From an uncultured bacterium (GTDB lineage Bacteria; Actinomycetota; Coriobacteriia; Coriobacteriales; Coriobacteriaceae): a stretch of 64,000 nt of DNA. Positions 42,413 to 51,080 of the stretch are shown here, in pieces. Where the stretch lies: positions 1-64,000 of the forward strand of contig CAJMMD010000012.1 in the NCBI GenBank assembly GCA_905214465.1, read 5' to 3'. Position 1 is the stretch's first letter, and every line of letters starts with the position of its first letter. The notes under the pieces are model-generated. The model was given only the letters and a program-made list of their open reading frames with translations. It was not told the origin of the DNA and ran no database searches. The translations under genes and the position numbers were made by a program.

Positions 42413-44041
42413 CTAGCCTCGAACTTCTTCGAGCATCTGCTTTGCGTGGGCCAAGCTTGCCTCGGACTGATCGCCGCTGAGCATGCGGGCGATCTCGGCG
42501 GTACGCGCTTCGCCGGTTACCTCGTCCAAATGCGTCTGGGGAACATCGCCCGGCTCCTTGCTGACAACATAATGCTTGTCGGCCACGACGGCGACTTGCG
42601 CCAAGTGGGTTACGACAATCACTTGATGCGTAGCGGCAAGATCGGCCAGCACACCAGCAAGAGCACGAGCCGTGGAGCCGCCGACACCGGCATCGACCTC
42701 GTCAAATACCAGTGTGTCGACGCCGTCAGCATTACCCAAGACCACCTTGCTCGCCAGCATGACGCGGCTGAGCTCGCCGCCCGAGGCAATGCGGCGCAGG
42801 GGACGCGGCGTCAAGCCGGCACCGCTGCGATACAAAAGCTCGTAGCTTGAAGGACCCGCCGGCGTCCACTCGGCGCGCGGAAGATCACGCGACTCCCAAA
42901 CGAGCTCGGCGCCGCCCATCTCCAAGCGTGCCATCTGACGACCAACCTCGTGGCAGAAGCGCGGGGCCGCCGTATTGCGAGCGCGCTTAAGCGCCTTGGC
43001 GGCAGCGAACAGCTCGCGCTCGGCGCTCCCGAGTGCCTCACGCGCCTTTTTGATCTGCTCATCGCCATCATCGACCAGGGACAGCAGCTCTTGCGAGCGA
43101 TCGCGCATGGCAAAAACATCGTCCATGGTGGGACCCCACTGACGCAACAGGCCCTTGAGGTCGGAATACCGCTCACGCATGCGAGCGAGCTCGCGCGGGT
43201 CGAAGGCGACGCCATCGCGATAGGCACGAAGCTCGTTCGCGCTATCCTCAAGGGAGATGCAGGCATCCGAAAGCGCATCGGCAATGTCGCCCAGTTTGCG
43301 ATCGACGGTAGCCATACGGGAAAGCTCGGCCACGGCGCTGTTCACGGCATCGAGCGCTCCCCCTTCGGCGGCAATCGATGTATGGGCTTCGTTAGCCGTG
43401 GCCACCAGCACCTCGGCATGCTCCGAGCGCGGCAGCAGCTCCTCGAGCTCCTCATACTCACCCGGCTTGGGGTCGACATCAGCGATACGCTCCAGGGCGA
43501 AGCGCGCCTCCTCGACGCGACTCCCCTGCGCACGCGACGCCTCCTCTACGCGACGGACCTCCTTGGCAGCCGTACGCGACGCCTTAAAGCAGACACGGTA
43601 CTTTTCCAGCGCCTCGAGCGCAGAGCGACCAGCCCAGGCATCGACCATGGCAACATGATGTGCCGGATCGAGCAGGCGCTGATGCTCGTGCTGGCCGCAC
43701 AGATCCATCATCACGCCGACGCGCTCGGAAAGCTCGCGGACGCTGGCGATGCGGCCGTCAATCTTGACGCGGCTGCGGCCCTCGGCGGAAAGGCTGCGCT
43801 GCACGGTGAAGCCCTCCGTGTCGTGCGGGCCATCGAACAAGCGCGCCTCGACGCTCGCAAGCGCCTCGCCCTCGCGCACGGTCGAAGAATCCGCGCGCTC
43901 GCCCAAAATGAGCTTAAGCGCCGAGAGCAGCGCAGTCTTGCCGGCGCCGGTCTCGCCGGTCAGGACAGTTAGGCCCGCGCTGGGCACCAGCGTCGCCTCG
44001 CGAATGAGCGCAATGTTTGAAACCTGCAGCTCATCGATCAT
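42413..44041 (-). CDS. recN: DNA repair protein RecN
   Basis: RecN is an SMC-like ATPase that acts in double-strand break repair. The 542-residue protein has Walker A GETGAGKTALLSAL at the N terminus, a long coiled-coil middle (about 150-370), the ABC signature ASGGELSRVMLA, and Walker B VFDEVDAGVGG. Length is standard. The ATG at 44041 overlaps the nadK gene end by 11 bases. It is the last gene of a minus-strand run nusB-xseB-tlyA-nadK-recN, a common bacterial order. Confidence 0.95.
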   Translation of the reverse strand: MIDELQVSNIALIREATLVPSAGLTVLTGETGAGKTALLSALKLILGERADSSTVREGEALASVEARLFDGPHDTEGFTVQRSLSAEGRSRVKIDGRIASVRELSERVGVMMDLCGQHEHQRLLDPAHHVAMVDAWAGRSALEALEKYRVCFKASRTAAKEVRRVEEASRAQGSRVEEARFALERIADVDPKPGEYEELEELLPRSEHAEVLVATANEAHTSIAAEGGALDAVNSAVAELSRMATVDRKLGDIADALSDACISLEDSANELRAYRDGVAFDPRELARMRERYSDLKGLLRQWGPTMDDVFAMRDRSQELLSLVDDGDEQIKKAREALGSAERELFAAAKALKRARNTAAPRFCHEVGRQMARLEMGGAELVWESRDLPRAEWTPAGPSSYELLYRSGAGLTPRPLRRIASGGELSRVMLASKVVLGNADGVDTLVFDEVDAGVGGSTARALAGVLADLAATHQVIVVTHLAQVAVVADKHYVVSKEPGDVPQTHLDEVTGEARTAEIARMLSGDQSEASLAHAKQMLEEVRG

Positions 44042-44891
44042 GGCGAACTCCGTAGAACACGCGGCTTACCGAGTTGTAGAAGCTCTCAGGGCCATAGTCG
44101 AGCAGCAGCACATCGCCGGGACCGCGGCGTACGGCCACGCTCTCGACGGTGCCATCGCAGGTAATAAACTGCCCGTCGATGGCAATAGCAGGCACACTCG
44201 GGCGGTCGTCGGACATAAAGATCTCAACGACATCGCTCGGCGAGGTCAAAAAGGCACGGGCCTGAATAGTATGCGGCGCGATAGGCACGCAGACCATGCC
44301 CGTGTAATCCGGGCTCACGATAGGACCGCCGGCACTGAGGGCATAGCCCGTGGAACCAGTTGCCGTAGACACGACCACACCATCGCCGCGCAAGCGATCG
44401 ATATGGTGGCCCGACACGGTAATGTCGAACTCGACCATATCGGAAAGCGGCCCGCGCGTGAGCGCCATGTCGTTAAGGGCGAACGAACGCACGACGTCCT
44501 TCGAGCCGTCCTCACGCACGGAAACGATATCTGCAGCGATCGTGGCGCGACGACTCACATGGAGCTCACCGGACAGCGCGTCGCTCACAACCTTCAAAAT
44601 GTCGCGTTCCTCGGGACTAGCCGCCGTCAAAAAGCCCAGGTGACCATAGGAAAGACCCAGAATAGGAATCTCTCGATAGTTGAGGATGCGGGCGGCGCGC
44701 AGCAGCGTGCCGTCGCCGCCGAGCGTGATGACAAGGTCGGCACCATCCACGTCGGGCGTACTCTGGATCTTGGAGCGCTGGTCGGCAGCCCAAGCGACCT
44801 CGTAGCCTTGGCGCGTCAGCCAGAGCTCGAGCATCAGGCCGCTCCCGACCGCCTCTTGCTTGTAGTAATTGGGAACCAGAAAGACCTTCAT
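44031..44891 (-). CDS. nadK: NAD kinase
   Basis: NadK phosphorylates NAD to NADP with ATP or polyphosphate. The 286-residue product shows LGGDGTLLRAAR (the GGDGT motif), LGLSYGHLGFL, ALNDMALTRG and the glycine-rich TATGSTGYALSAGGPI, all in order. The ATG at 44891 overlaps the tlyA stop by four bases. Length is normal. Confidence 0.95.
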   Translation of the reverse strand: MKVFLVPNYYKQEAVGSGLMLELWLTRQGYEVAWAADQRSKIQSTPDVDGADLVITLGGDGTLLRAARILNYREIPILGLSYGHLGFLTAASPEERDILKVVSDALSGELHVSRRATIAADIVSVREDGSKDVVRSFALNDMALTRGPLSDMVEFDITVSGHHIDRLRGDGVVVSTATGSTGYALSAGGPIVSPDYTGMVCVPIAPHTIQARAFLTSPSDVVEIFMSDDRPSVPAIAIDGQFITCDGTVESVAVRRGPGDVLLLDYGPESFYNSVSRVFYGVRHDR

Positions 44892-45700
44892 AGCGTTGCA
44901 GCTTTCTCGCTCAAAGCCGATACCTGGGATTGCAACTCGTCATCGGAGCGCTCGCTGGGGGCAAACCTCGTGCCGTACAGGAAAAACTCCACGTTGCCCT
45001 TGGCGCCATGGATGGGCGACACGCACACGTCAAGCGGGAACAGGCCCTTGGCGGCAAAGAGCTCAATAGCCGCCACGAGCGTATCGTGGCGGACAACAGG
45101 ATCTGTCACGATACCGCCCTCGCCCACCAGCGCTGCCGGAGCCTCAAACTGCGGCTTCACGAGCGTGCAGAACGACCCCGTCGGCGTCAGGCACGCCAGC
45201 ACGGCGTCGATGATGTTCGCGATGCTCGTAAACGACACGTCGCACACGGCCAGGTCGATAGCGCCGCCGTAGCCGAGCTCAGGCAGCTGCGTCACATTCG
45301 TGCGCTCGTGCAGCGTCACGCGATCGTCCTGGCGAAGCAACCAGTCGAACTGAGCACGGCCCACGTCGACCGAGACAACAGTCGCAGCACCGCGCTTGAG
45401 CAGGCAATCGGTAAAGCCGCCGGTAGAGCAGCCTACGTCCAGGCAGGCAAGGCCCGTGGGATCGATACAAAACGCATCGAGCGCACCCTCAAGCTTAAGG
45501 CCGCCGCGCCCAACGTACGGAATACGACCCTTAACATGCAGCGGCAGGCCCGGCGTCACCTTGAGTCCCGGAGAGGTCAAACGCTCACCGCCGCTCGAGA
45601 CCAAGCCGGCCATAAGAGTGCGAAGGGCATCCGCGCGATCGGCGCAGATGCCCTGTGAAATCAGTTCGTCATCGAGACGCACGCGTTTCATGAATGCCAT
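44888..45700 (-). CDS. tlyA: TlyA family rRNA (cytidine-2'-O)-methyltransferase
   Basis: TlyA-type proteins combine an S4 RNA-binding head with an FtsJ-like SAM methyltransferase and methylate ribosomal RNA. The 270-residue product has the S4-like start (RVRLDDELISQGICADRADA), YVGRGGLKLEGAL, the SAM site CLDVGCSTGGFTDCLL, and KPQFEAP. The ATG at 45700 shares one base with the xseB stop; an ATG three codons on is an alternative. It sits in the usual xseB-tlyA-nadK-recN order. Confidence 0.9.
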   Translation of the reverse strand: MAFMKRVRLDDELISQGICADRADALRTLMAGLVSSGGERLTSPGLKVTPGLPLHVKGRIPYVGRGGLKLEGALDAFCIDPTGLACLDVGCSTGGFTDCLLKRGAATVVSVDVGRAQFDWLLRQDDRVTLHERTNVTQLPELGYGGAIDLAVCDVSFTSIANIIDAVLACLTPTGSFCTLVKPQFEAPAALVGEGGIVTDPVVRHDTLVAAIELFAAKGLFPLDVCVSPIHGAKGNVEFFLYGTRFAPSERSDDELQSQVSALSEKAATL

Positions 45701-45966
45701 CAACCATTCGTATCCGGGGATGCAGCCTGTCTATCTTGGGACTCGTTTGCCGCATCCTCATCGTATTCCTGCTCGAGCTTGTCGGCCTCACGCGGCGTCA
45801 GCTCAAACTTGTCGACCATATCGACCGCACGGGAACCAAGCTCAATCGCCTCGTCAAACAAATCGAGCGAACGCTCCAGGGACGTATCCTTGGAGCGAAC
45901 GGTGGCGATGATCTGGTCCAGGCGATCCGAGATCTCATCGAAGTTGCGGACGGAACCCTCTGGCAT
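45700..45966 (-). CDS. xseB: Exodeoxyribonuclease VII small subunit
   Basis: The 88-residue protein matches XseB in its helical core (NFDEISDRLDQIIATVRS, then LERSLDLFDEAIELG). A longer acidic C-terminal tail follows. XseB binds the catalytic subunit XseA, which degrades single-stranded DNA. XseA is usually encoded just upstream, but here only nusB is (two bases away), so the large subunit must be elsewhere. Confidence 0.88.
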   Translation of the reverse strand: MPEGSVRNFDEISDRLDQIIATVRSKDTSLERSLDLFDEAIELGSRAVDMVDKFELTPREADKLEQEYDEDAANESQDRQAASPDTNG

Positions 45967-45968
45967 GG

Positions 45969-46556
45969 CTACTCCTCGACGGAGTCGGCCTCGACGGCCT
46001 CAGCAGCGTCCATATCCTCGGCAAGTACACCGGCGGTAGCCTGAGCGGCAGCGACCTTGGCGGCAGCCTCAGCAGCCTGGGCCTCCTCGCGAGCGCGATC
46101 CTCGGCCAGCAGTTCCTGGTACAGGTCCTCGCCCGGCAACTCCTCGCTGCGCGCGATCTTGCCCAGCACGCCGTTGACGAACGACGCGGACTGGTCGGTG
46201 CCATAGGCCTTGGCAAGTTCGACGGCCTCGTTGATAACAATAGCGTCCGAGACCTCCTCGTCGGTGAGGAAGCGCATCTCGTAGACGGCGATACGCAGCA
46301 GGTTGCGGTCGGCGCCGGGCATGCGCATAAGATCCCAGTTCTTGGCGACGGCGCGCAGGGCACAGTCGATGCGATCGATATGCTCGTAGGCACCACGGCA
46401 AAGCTCCAGCGCATAGGGGTCGAGGGGACCCTTCGAGATCAGGAAATCGCCCTCGAGGACGCGCTCGAGCGGGCTGTCCGTGGCCTCGGCCTGGAACAGC
46501 AGCTGCAGCGCCTGACTGCGGGCAAGCGTGCGCCCGCGATAAACCTTAAGGCTCAA
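45969..46556 (-). CDS. nusB: Transcription antitermination factor NusB
   Basis: NusB binds boxA RNA with S10 and supports antitermination of rRNA operons. The 195-residue product has the N-terminal RTLARSQALQLLFQAE, the central RNLLRIAVYEMRFL and VINEAVELAKAYGTDQSASF, the family signature. The last 50 residues form an Ala/Glu-rich extension absent from shorter NusB proteins, giving a length above the usual 130-150. It follows the Asp23-type gene by three bases. Confidence 0.93.
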   Translation of the reverse strand: MSLKVYRGRTLARSQALQLLFQAEATDSPLERVLEGDFLISKGPLDPYALELCRGAYEHIDRIDCALRAVAKNWDLMRMPGADRNLLRIAVYEMRFLTDEEVSDAIVINEAVELAKAYGTDQSASFVNGVLGKIARSEELPGEDLYQELLAEDRAREEAQAAEAAAKVAAAQATAGVLAEDMDAAEAVEADSVEE

Positions 46557-46559
46557 AGG

Positions 46560-46922
46560 TTACTCCTTGGGGAAAACGAGACCGTCGATGCAAACGTCAA
46601 CGCGGTCGACCTCGACGCCCACCTGGGCATCGATGGCGGCGACCACGGCTGCGCGAACGGCCTCGGCGAGTTTCTTGAACGGATAGCCAAAGAACACCAC
46701 GACACGCACGGTGAGTGCGAGCTTGTCGCCGATGACCTCGGCCTCGACCGCCGGCTCGGAAGCCGGGGCCTTGGACGAGAGCATCATGGAGACAAGGTTG
46801 GTGGCAAGGTCCTTGACGCCAACGGAGGCGATGCCCTCGACATCCGACACGGCGCGCGAGACGATGGCGGTCAGAACATCGGGCGATATACCGATGCCGT
46901 CAATCTTGATTTCCTGGGGCAT
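46560..46922 (-). CDS. Asp23/Gls24 family envelope-stress protein
   Basis: The 120-residue protein fits the Asp23 family: VLTAIVSRAVSDVEGIASVG near the N terminus and VVVFFGYPFKKLAEAVRAAV in the second half. In Gram-positives such proteins associate with the membrane and cell-envelope homeostasis. It lies between efp and nusB on the same strand, a common placement for the nusB-linked Asp23 protein. The exact role is unknown. Confidence 0.85.
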   Translation of the reverse strand: MPQEIKIDGIGISPDVLTAIVSRAVSDVEGIASVGVKDLATNLVSMMLSSKAPASEPAVEAEVIGDKLALTVRVVVFFGYPFKKLAEAVRAAVVAAIDAQVGVEVDRVDVCIDGLVFPKE

Positions 46923-46946
46923 GAGTCCTCCTAGAAGAGTTGGTTG

Positions 46947-47510
46947 CTAGACGCGGGAGACGAACTTGCCGTCGCGGGTGTCAACCTTGATGACCTCGCC
47001 CTCGTTGAGGTACATGGGGACCTGGATGACAGCGCCGGTGTCGATCGTGGCCGGCTTGGTGGAACCCTGGACGGTGTCGCCCTTAAAGCCCGGGTCGGTC
47101 TGGACGATGGTGGTCTCGATGAACATCGGCGGGGTCACGCCCATGAGCTCATCGTCGGCAAAGAGCAGCTGGCAGATGTCGTTCTCGCGCAGCCACTTGG
47201 AGTTCTCGCCCACCATGTCCTCGGGAACGGGAACCTGCTCATAGGACTCGTTGTCCATGAAGATGTAGTCGGTGCCATCGTTGTAGAGGTACTGGAACTC
47301 ACGGGTAGTGAGCATGACGCTCTCGAACTTGGTGCCGGCGTTGCAGGTGTTCTCGACGACGCGGCCGCTCTTGATGTCGCGGGTCTTGTAGCGCACAAAC
47401 GCGCCGCCCTTGCCCGGCTTGACATGCTGGAACTCGACGATGGTGTAGACCTTGTCCTTAATGCGGAGACCGAGGCCGTTCTTGAAGTCGGCGGTAGAAA
47501 TGGTAGGCAT
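46947..47510 (-). CDS. efp: Elongation factor P
   Basis: EF-P rescues ribosomes stalled at polyproline. The 187-residue protein has the KOW-like N-terminal domain with the modifiable lysine in HVKPGKGGAFVR, and two OB-fold domains ending in DGKFVSRV. The ATG at 47510 has AAGAAAGG upstream; an earlier frame start lacks one. No epmA, epmB or ymfI-like modification gene is adjacent. Confidence 0.95.
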   Translation of the reverse strand: MPTISTADFKNGLGLRIKDKVYTIVEFQHVKPGKGGAFVRYKTRDIKSGRVVENTCNAGTKFESVMLTTREFQYLYNDGTDYIFMDNESYEQVPVPEDMVGENSKWLRENDICQLLFADDELMGVTPPMFIETTIVQTDPGFKGDTVQGSTKPATIDTGAVIQVPMYLNEGEVIKVDTRDGKFVSRV

Positions 47511-47615
47511 AGCGACCTTTCTTGTTATGGGCAGAACGCACAAGCGTCCAAATTACATACGACCAAAATTATACACTTGCAGACGGCGCCTGCAGCGAGC
47601 GCATAAAAAGAGAAC

Positions 47616-47647
47616 GCGGGGCGTCCGATTCGATCCGGACGCCCCGC
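47616..47647 (-). terminator. Terminator after the M24 peptidase gene
   Basis: GCGGGGCGTCCG (47616-47627) pairs perfectly with CGGACGCCCCGC (47636-47647), loop eight bases, followed on the minus strand by GTTCTCTTTTT. It lies between the 47670 stop and the efp start. Confidence 0.85.
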
Positions 47648-47669
47648 CCCAAAAATCTATCGAAATGAG

Positions 47670-48800
47670 CTAGCAATCGATGACGTGGAGATCATGCGGC
47701 GTCTTGGTGAAGGGCTCGTAGCCGTTCTCGGTGACCACGCCGTAGTCCTCCAGGCGCACGCCGCCCACGCCGGGCAGGTAGACGCCGGGCTCCATGGTGA
47801 TAACCGAGCCAACCTCGATGATATTCTTGCTGCGGTTGAAGTTGGGCAGCTCGTGGATGTCGACACCGACGCCGTGGCCCAGACCATGGTTGTAGTAATC
47901 GCCATAGCCGGCATCGCCAATGATCTTCTTGGAAAGCTTGAAAATGTCGTTGCCCTCGACGCCCGGATGGATGGCGGCGACGCACTCCTCGTGCGTACGG
48001 CGCACGAGCGCGTACAAGTCGAGCTGCTCCTGGGTGGGCTCGCCCATCACGACGGTGCGCGTCATGTCGGAACGATAATCGCAGTAGCCCGCGCCGTAAT
48101 CCATGAGGACGAAGTCGCCCTTCTCGATCACGCGATCACTGGGGACGGCATGCGGGTTGGCGGTATTGGGGCCGCTCGCCACGATAGAGCCGAAGGCCAA
48201 GCTGTCGGCGCCGTTGGCGAACATAAAGTTCTCGAGCTCGTTGCGAACCTGCTTCTCGGTCATACCGGGCTTAATAAAGCCGAGCATATGCTGGAAGGCG
48301 GCGTCGGTGATCGACTGCGCATGGCGCATGAGCTCGATCTCCTCGGCGTCCTTGACGGCGCGCATCTTGCGAATGTCGTCATGCATCAGCGGCAGTATGC
48401 AGGCTACAGAACGATCCTCCAGGCCACGCTGAATACCCTGGTAGAAGTTGATCTGCATGTCGTCCTCGACAGCGCAGACGCGGCACTTGTTGGCCGCGAT
48501 CTTGCCGGCGACCCAACCGGGGATGGTGCCCTCGTCCATGTCGTAGACCCAGGGGCTGCCGGCGGGCGTGTTCTCCTCAAAGCTGTTGAGGTAGCGCGAG
48601 TCGGTATGGAACAGGCACTGGTCAGCCGTAATAAACGCCGCGTGCGGGAACTCGAAGGTGTAATCGAAGACGCCCTTCACGCCCGTAAGCCAACGAAGAT
48701 TGGCCTCGTCACGAACCACGATAGCGTCGTAGCCGCGCTCAGCCATCAGGACACGGACACGCTCGATACGACCGGCAGGGCCGGCAGCAAACTCTGACAT
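47670..48800 (-). CDS. Xaa-Pro aminopeptidase/dipeptidase (M24 family)
   Basis: The 376-residue protein cleaves peptides containing proline at the scissile position. A creatinase-like N-terminal domain is followed by the metallopeptidase domain with the usual five metal ligands: Asp residues in MDYGAGYCDYRSDMTRT, His in NHGLGHGVG, Glu in ITMEPGVYL, Glu in RLEDYGVV. It lies just upstream of efp, as in many Gram-positives, where the pair is often cotranscribed; here a terminator separates them. Confidence 0.9.
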   Translation of the reverse strand: MSEFAAGPAGRIERVRVLMAERGYDAIVVRDEANLRWLTGVKGVFDYTFEFPHAAFITADQCLFHTDSRYLNSFEENTPAGSPWVYDMDEGTIPGWVAGKIAANKCRVCAVEDDMQINFYQGIQRGLEDRSVACILPLMHDDIRKMRAVKDAEEIELMRHAQSITDAAFQHMLGFIKPGMTEKQVRNELENFMFANGADSLAFGSIVASGPNTANPHAVPSDRVIEKGDFVLMDYGAGYCDYRSDMTRTVVMGEPTQEQLDLYALVRRTHEECVAAIHPGVEGNDIFKLSKKIIGDAGYGDYYNHGLGHGVGVDIHELPNFNRSKNIIEVGSVITMEPGVYLPGVGGVRLEDYGVVTENGYEPFTKTPHDLHVIDC

Positions 48801-48932
48801 GCAGATTCCTTTCTTGTTGTCTCTAAAAGTGCGGGACGGGTCTCAACCGAACGACGGAATCGCATGCGATCCGCGACCGATTGAAAACCCGCCCCTCAAC
48901 ATGATACGAAAGACGATGGATGTCAATAAAAC

Positions 48933-50042
48933 TTAGAGAAGTTCTTTGCGAGAAGCCAAGTAGGCGTGAGCATGGCGCTCAAGAACCTCGTCCTCAACGC
49001 TCGTTAGACGAATGGCGCCGAGTGCCGCGGGCAGCGGCAACATGCTGCGGTTCGAGCGGGCAAACTGCTGCCTGCGGAACTCCTCGATATATGCGGCAGG
49101 CTCCAGATCAAAGGCAAGCTCCTCGATACCAAAGTCCTCCAGGCAGTCATCGACCTCAAAGACGTAATCGATATCGAAGTCGCAGGCATCATGTGCTAGG
49201 CGCGCCTCAAAGCGCATGCCCTCGGACAACAGCTGGTAGGCAGGCACCGGCGAAGCGGCATCGCCCAAGCAGGCGCGCAGGGTACGCTCCCCCGTCTTGC
49301 CAAAATCGAGCGCATGGCGGGCGCTCGGGTTCGTGGCCATCAGTACGTCCTTGCGGGAAGTCTGAGACCACTGAACGGCATTGACGAGCGCAACCTCCTC
49401 GCCCGCGAGAATCTCGGGGACGGTCTCGGTAAACTGATTCCAGCGGGACTTGCTGCTCGAAAGCATGGTGCCAACAAGTACCGCATAACCGAGCTTAAGG
49501 TCCTCGGGGTCCGCCTCGCGTACAAGGTCGAGGTCACACACGACCAAGCCCGGCTCGGGACGGAACGCGATAGCGGGAAGCGCATGCGCCGACGAGGCGA
49601 CGAGCGGCTTCATGGTCGTCGCGACCGTGAGCATGGCGTCGAACGTCGTCGGCAGCAAGGCGCACTCGGTGCGACCGCACCACTGATTGGCACACCAGCA
49701 AACGACCGAGCAGGTCGCCGCGTCGCCGACAGCGACAACGAGATCGTCGCAGGTAATGCCGTTAGCCGATAGGGCGCCAAAGACGGTATCGGCATCGGCA
49801 AGCGTAGCACCGGCAGGCGAAACCTCGAGGACGAGCAGCGACACGGCAAAACCGGCGTCAACCAGTGCATGCTCGACAACCTCGCCAAAACGCTCGGATG
49901 TAGCGTCGTTCCAAACCACCATCGCGCGCTTAGGCTTGCCCACAGCCGAGGCAAACATGCGCGGCAGCTCCTCGAACGCGCCCAATCCGACGCGGACATC
50001 GACACTACGATTTTGGAAATTGATAAGTTGACGGCGAATCAT
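48933..50042 (-). CDS. Divergent AroB-like protein (3-dehydroquinate synthase homologue)
   Basis: The 369-residue protein aligns by eye with 3-dehydroquinate synthase (LLPTTFDAMLTVATT resembles the PTT segment after the NAD site), and it overlaps aroK by four bases, the classic aroK-aroB arrangement. Several AroB hallmarks are altered. The NAD-loop GGG is GDAATC (about 106-111). The metal-binding GHTxGHA motif reads DFGKTGERTL (about 246-255). The HGEAV motif reads YQLLSEGM (about 269-276). All three metal ligands appear lost. It may be a non-catalytic paralogue or an enzyme with another chemistry. The ATG at 50042 is set by the overlap. Confidence 0.65.
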   Translation of the reverse strand: MIRRQLINFQNRSVDVRVGLGAFEELPRMFASAVGKPKRAMVVWNDATSERFGEVVEHALVDAGFAVSLLVLEVSPAGATLADADTVFGALSANGITCDDLVVAVGDAATCSVVCWCANQWCGRTECALLPTTFDAMLTVATTMKPLVASSAHALPAIAFRPEPGLVVCDLDLVREADPEDLKLGYAVLVGTMLSSSKSRWNQFTETVPEILAGEEVALVNAVQWSQTSRKDVLMATNPSARHALDFGKTGERTLRACLGDAASPVPAYQLLSEGMRFEARLAHDACDFDIDYVFEVDDCLEDFGIEELAFDLEPAAYIEEFRRQQFARSNRSMLPLPAALGAIRLTSVEDEVLERHAHAYLASRKELL

Positions 50043-50572
50043 AGCAGTCCACGCTCCAAAAGCATCTCGGCACAAAGGTAGGAAACGTCCTCGAAGGACT
50101 TGTTGCGAATATCAAGGGTAATATCGGCGGCCCGGCGATACAGCGGACGGCGATGCTCAAACAGGCGCGCAGCGTGCTCGGGCGAGCGGAAATCGGGCCG
50201 GGTATCGGAGCGGCGAATCTGGCGCAACGAGTCCTCAAAGTTGCCTTCGAGGTACACACAGGTACCCATCTCGTGCATCAGCTCAATGTTCACCGGCGTC
50301 TCGACGATGCCGCCCCCGCACGATACCAGAAGGCTGCGTTCGCTTTGAAGCGAACGGAGTGCCGAGGTCTCGAGCTCGCGAAAACGATCCTCGCCCTCGG
50401 TCTTAAATATCTCGGTCACCGACTTGCCGCATCGACGCACAACCAAACGATCGGTATCGATAAAACGCCGCTTGAACATAGTGCCCACGTTGCGCGCAAG
50501 CGTCGACTTGCCCGCGCCCAAAAAGCCGATAAAGAAGATATGGTCGCAGCCGTGTTTAATGTGCTGAGACAT
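50039..50572 (-). CDS. aroK: Shikimate kinase
   Basis: AroK phosphorylates shikimate at the 3-hydroxyl in aromatic amino-acid synthesis. The 177-residue product has Walker A FIGFLGAGKSTLA, the shikimate-site FIDTDRLV, SCGGGIVE, and the LID arginine region RSDTRPDFRS. Length is typical. The ATG at 50572 is followed by a complete P-loop fold. It is coupled to the AroB-like gene downstream. Confidence 0.92.
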   Translation of the reverse strand: MSQHIKHGCDHIFFIGFLGAGKSTLARNVGTMFKRRFIDTDRLVVRRCGKSVTEIFKTEGEDRFRELETSALRSLQSERSLLVSCGGGIVETPVNIELMHEMGTCVYLEGNFEDSLRQIRRSDTRPDFRSPEHAARLFEHRRPLYRRAADITLDIRNKSFEDVSYLCAEMLLERGLL

Positions 50573-50580
50573 GGCGAAAC

Positions 50581-51078
50581 CTATTCCTCGCAGGGAAGGT
50601 CGCGCAGGGCCCGGCGCTCAAAGATACGGAAGATCTGCGTGTACCACAGGTCCTGGGTCGCCTGCGGCTTGACCAGAATAGTGTCAACGCCGGCAAAGTT
50701 ACCGCTCCACACGTCCGTGTAAAGCTGGTCACCGATCAGCACGGCCTCGTCGGCCGTGGCGCCCAGACGCTTAAGACCCGCCTTCAGGGCAAACGGGGCG
50801 GGCTTCATGGCGTGGCTGATAGCCTCGAGCCCCAGCTCGCGCGCCGATGCCATGACCTGGTCGCGATGCCAGTTATTGGACACCATACACAGCTTAAAGC
50901 CCTTGGCATGGGCGGCTTCGAGCCAAGCTGAAACCGCAGCGGGAACCTGCTCGGTATCGCGCGGCACCAGAGTGTTATCGCGGTCGAGTAGAATGGCGCG
51001 CTTGCCGTCGGCCCAGAGGGTATCGAGGTCGATGCGGTCAACTGAGGCAACATAACGTTTGGGGCTAAAAATCCTCAT
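50581..51078 (-). CDS. yqeG: YqeG family HAD-IIIA phosphatase
   Basis: The 165-residue protein has the HAD motif I LLDRDNTLV (two Asp), motif II VSNNW, and the motif III/IV region KPAPFALKAGLKRLG with IGDQLYTDVWSGN. YqeG-type HAD proteins are small phosphatases of uncertain substrate, often found in the aroK or yqeH neighbourhood. The ATG at 51078 comes three bases after the mltG stop; the earlier TTG in frame is rejected. Confidence 0.88.
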   Translation of the reverse strand: MRIFSPKRYVASVDRIDLDTLWADGKRAILLDRDNTLVPRDTEQVPAAVSAWLEAAHAKGFKLCMVSNNWHRDQVMASARELGLEAISHAMKPAPFALKAGLKRLGATADEAVLIGDQLYTDVWSGNFAGVDTILVKPQATQDLWYTQIFRIFERRALRDLPCEE

Positions 51079-51080
51079 GA

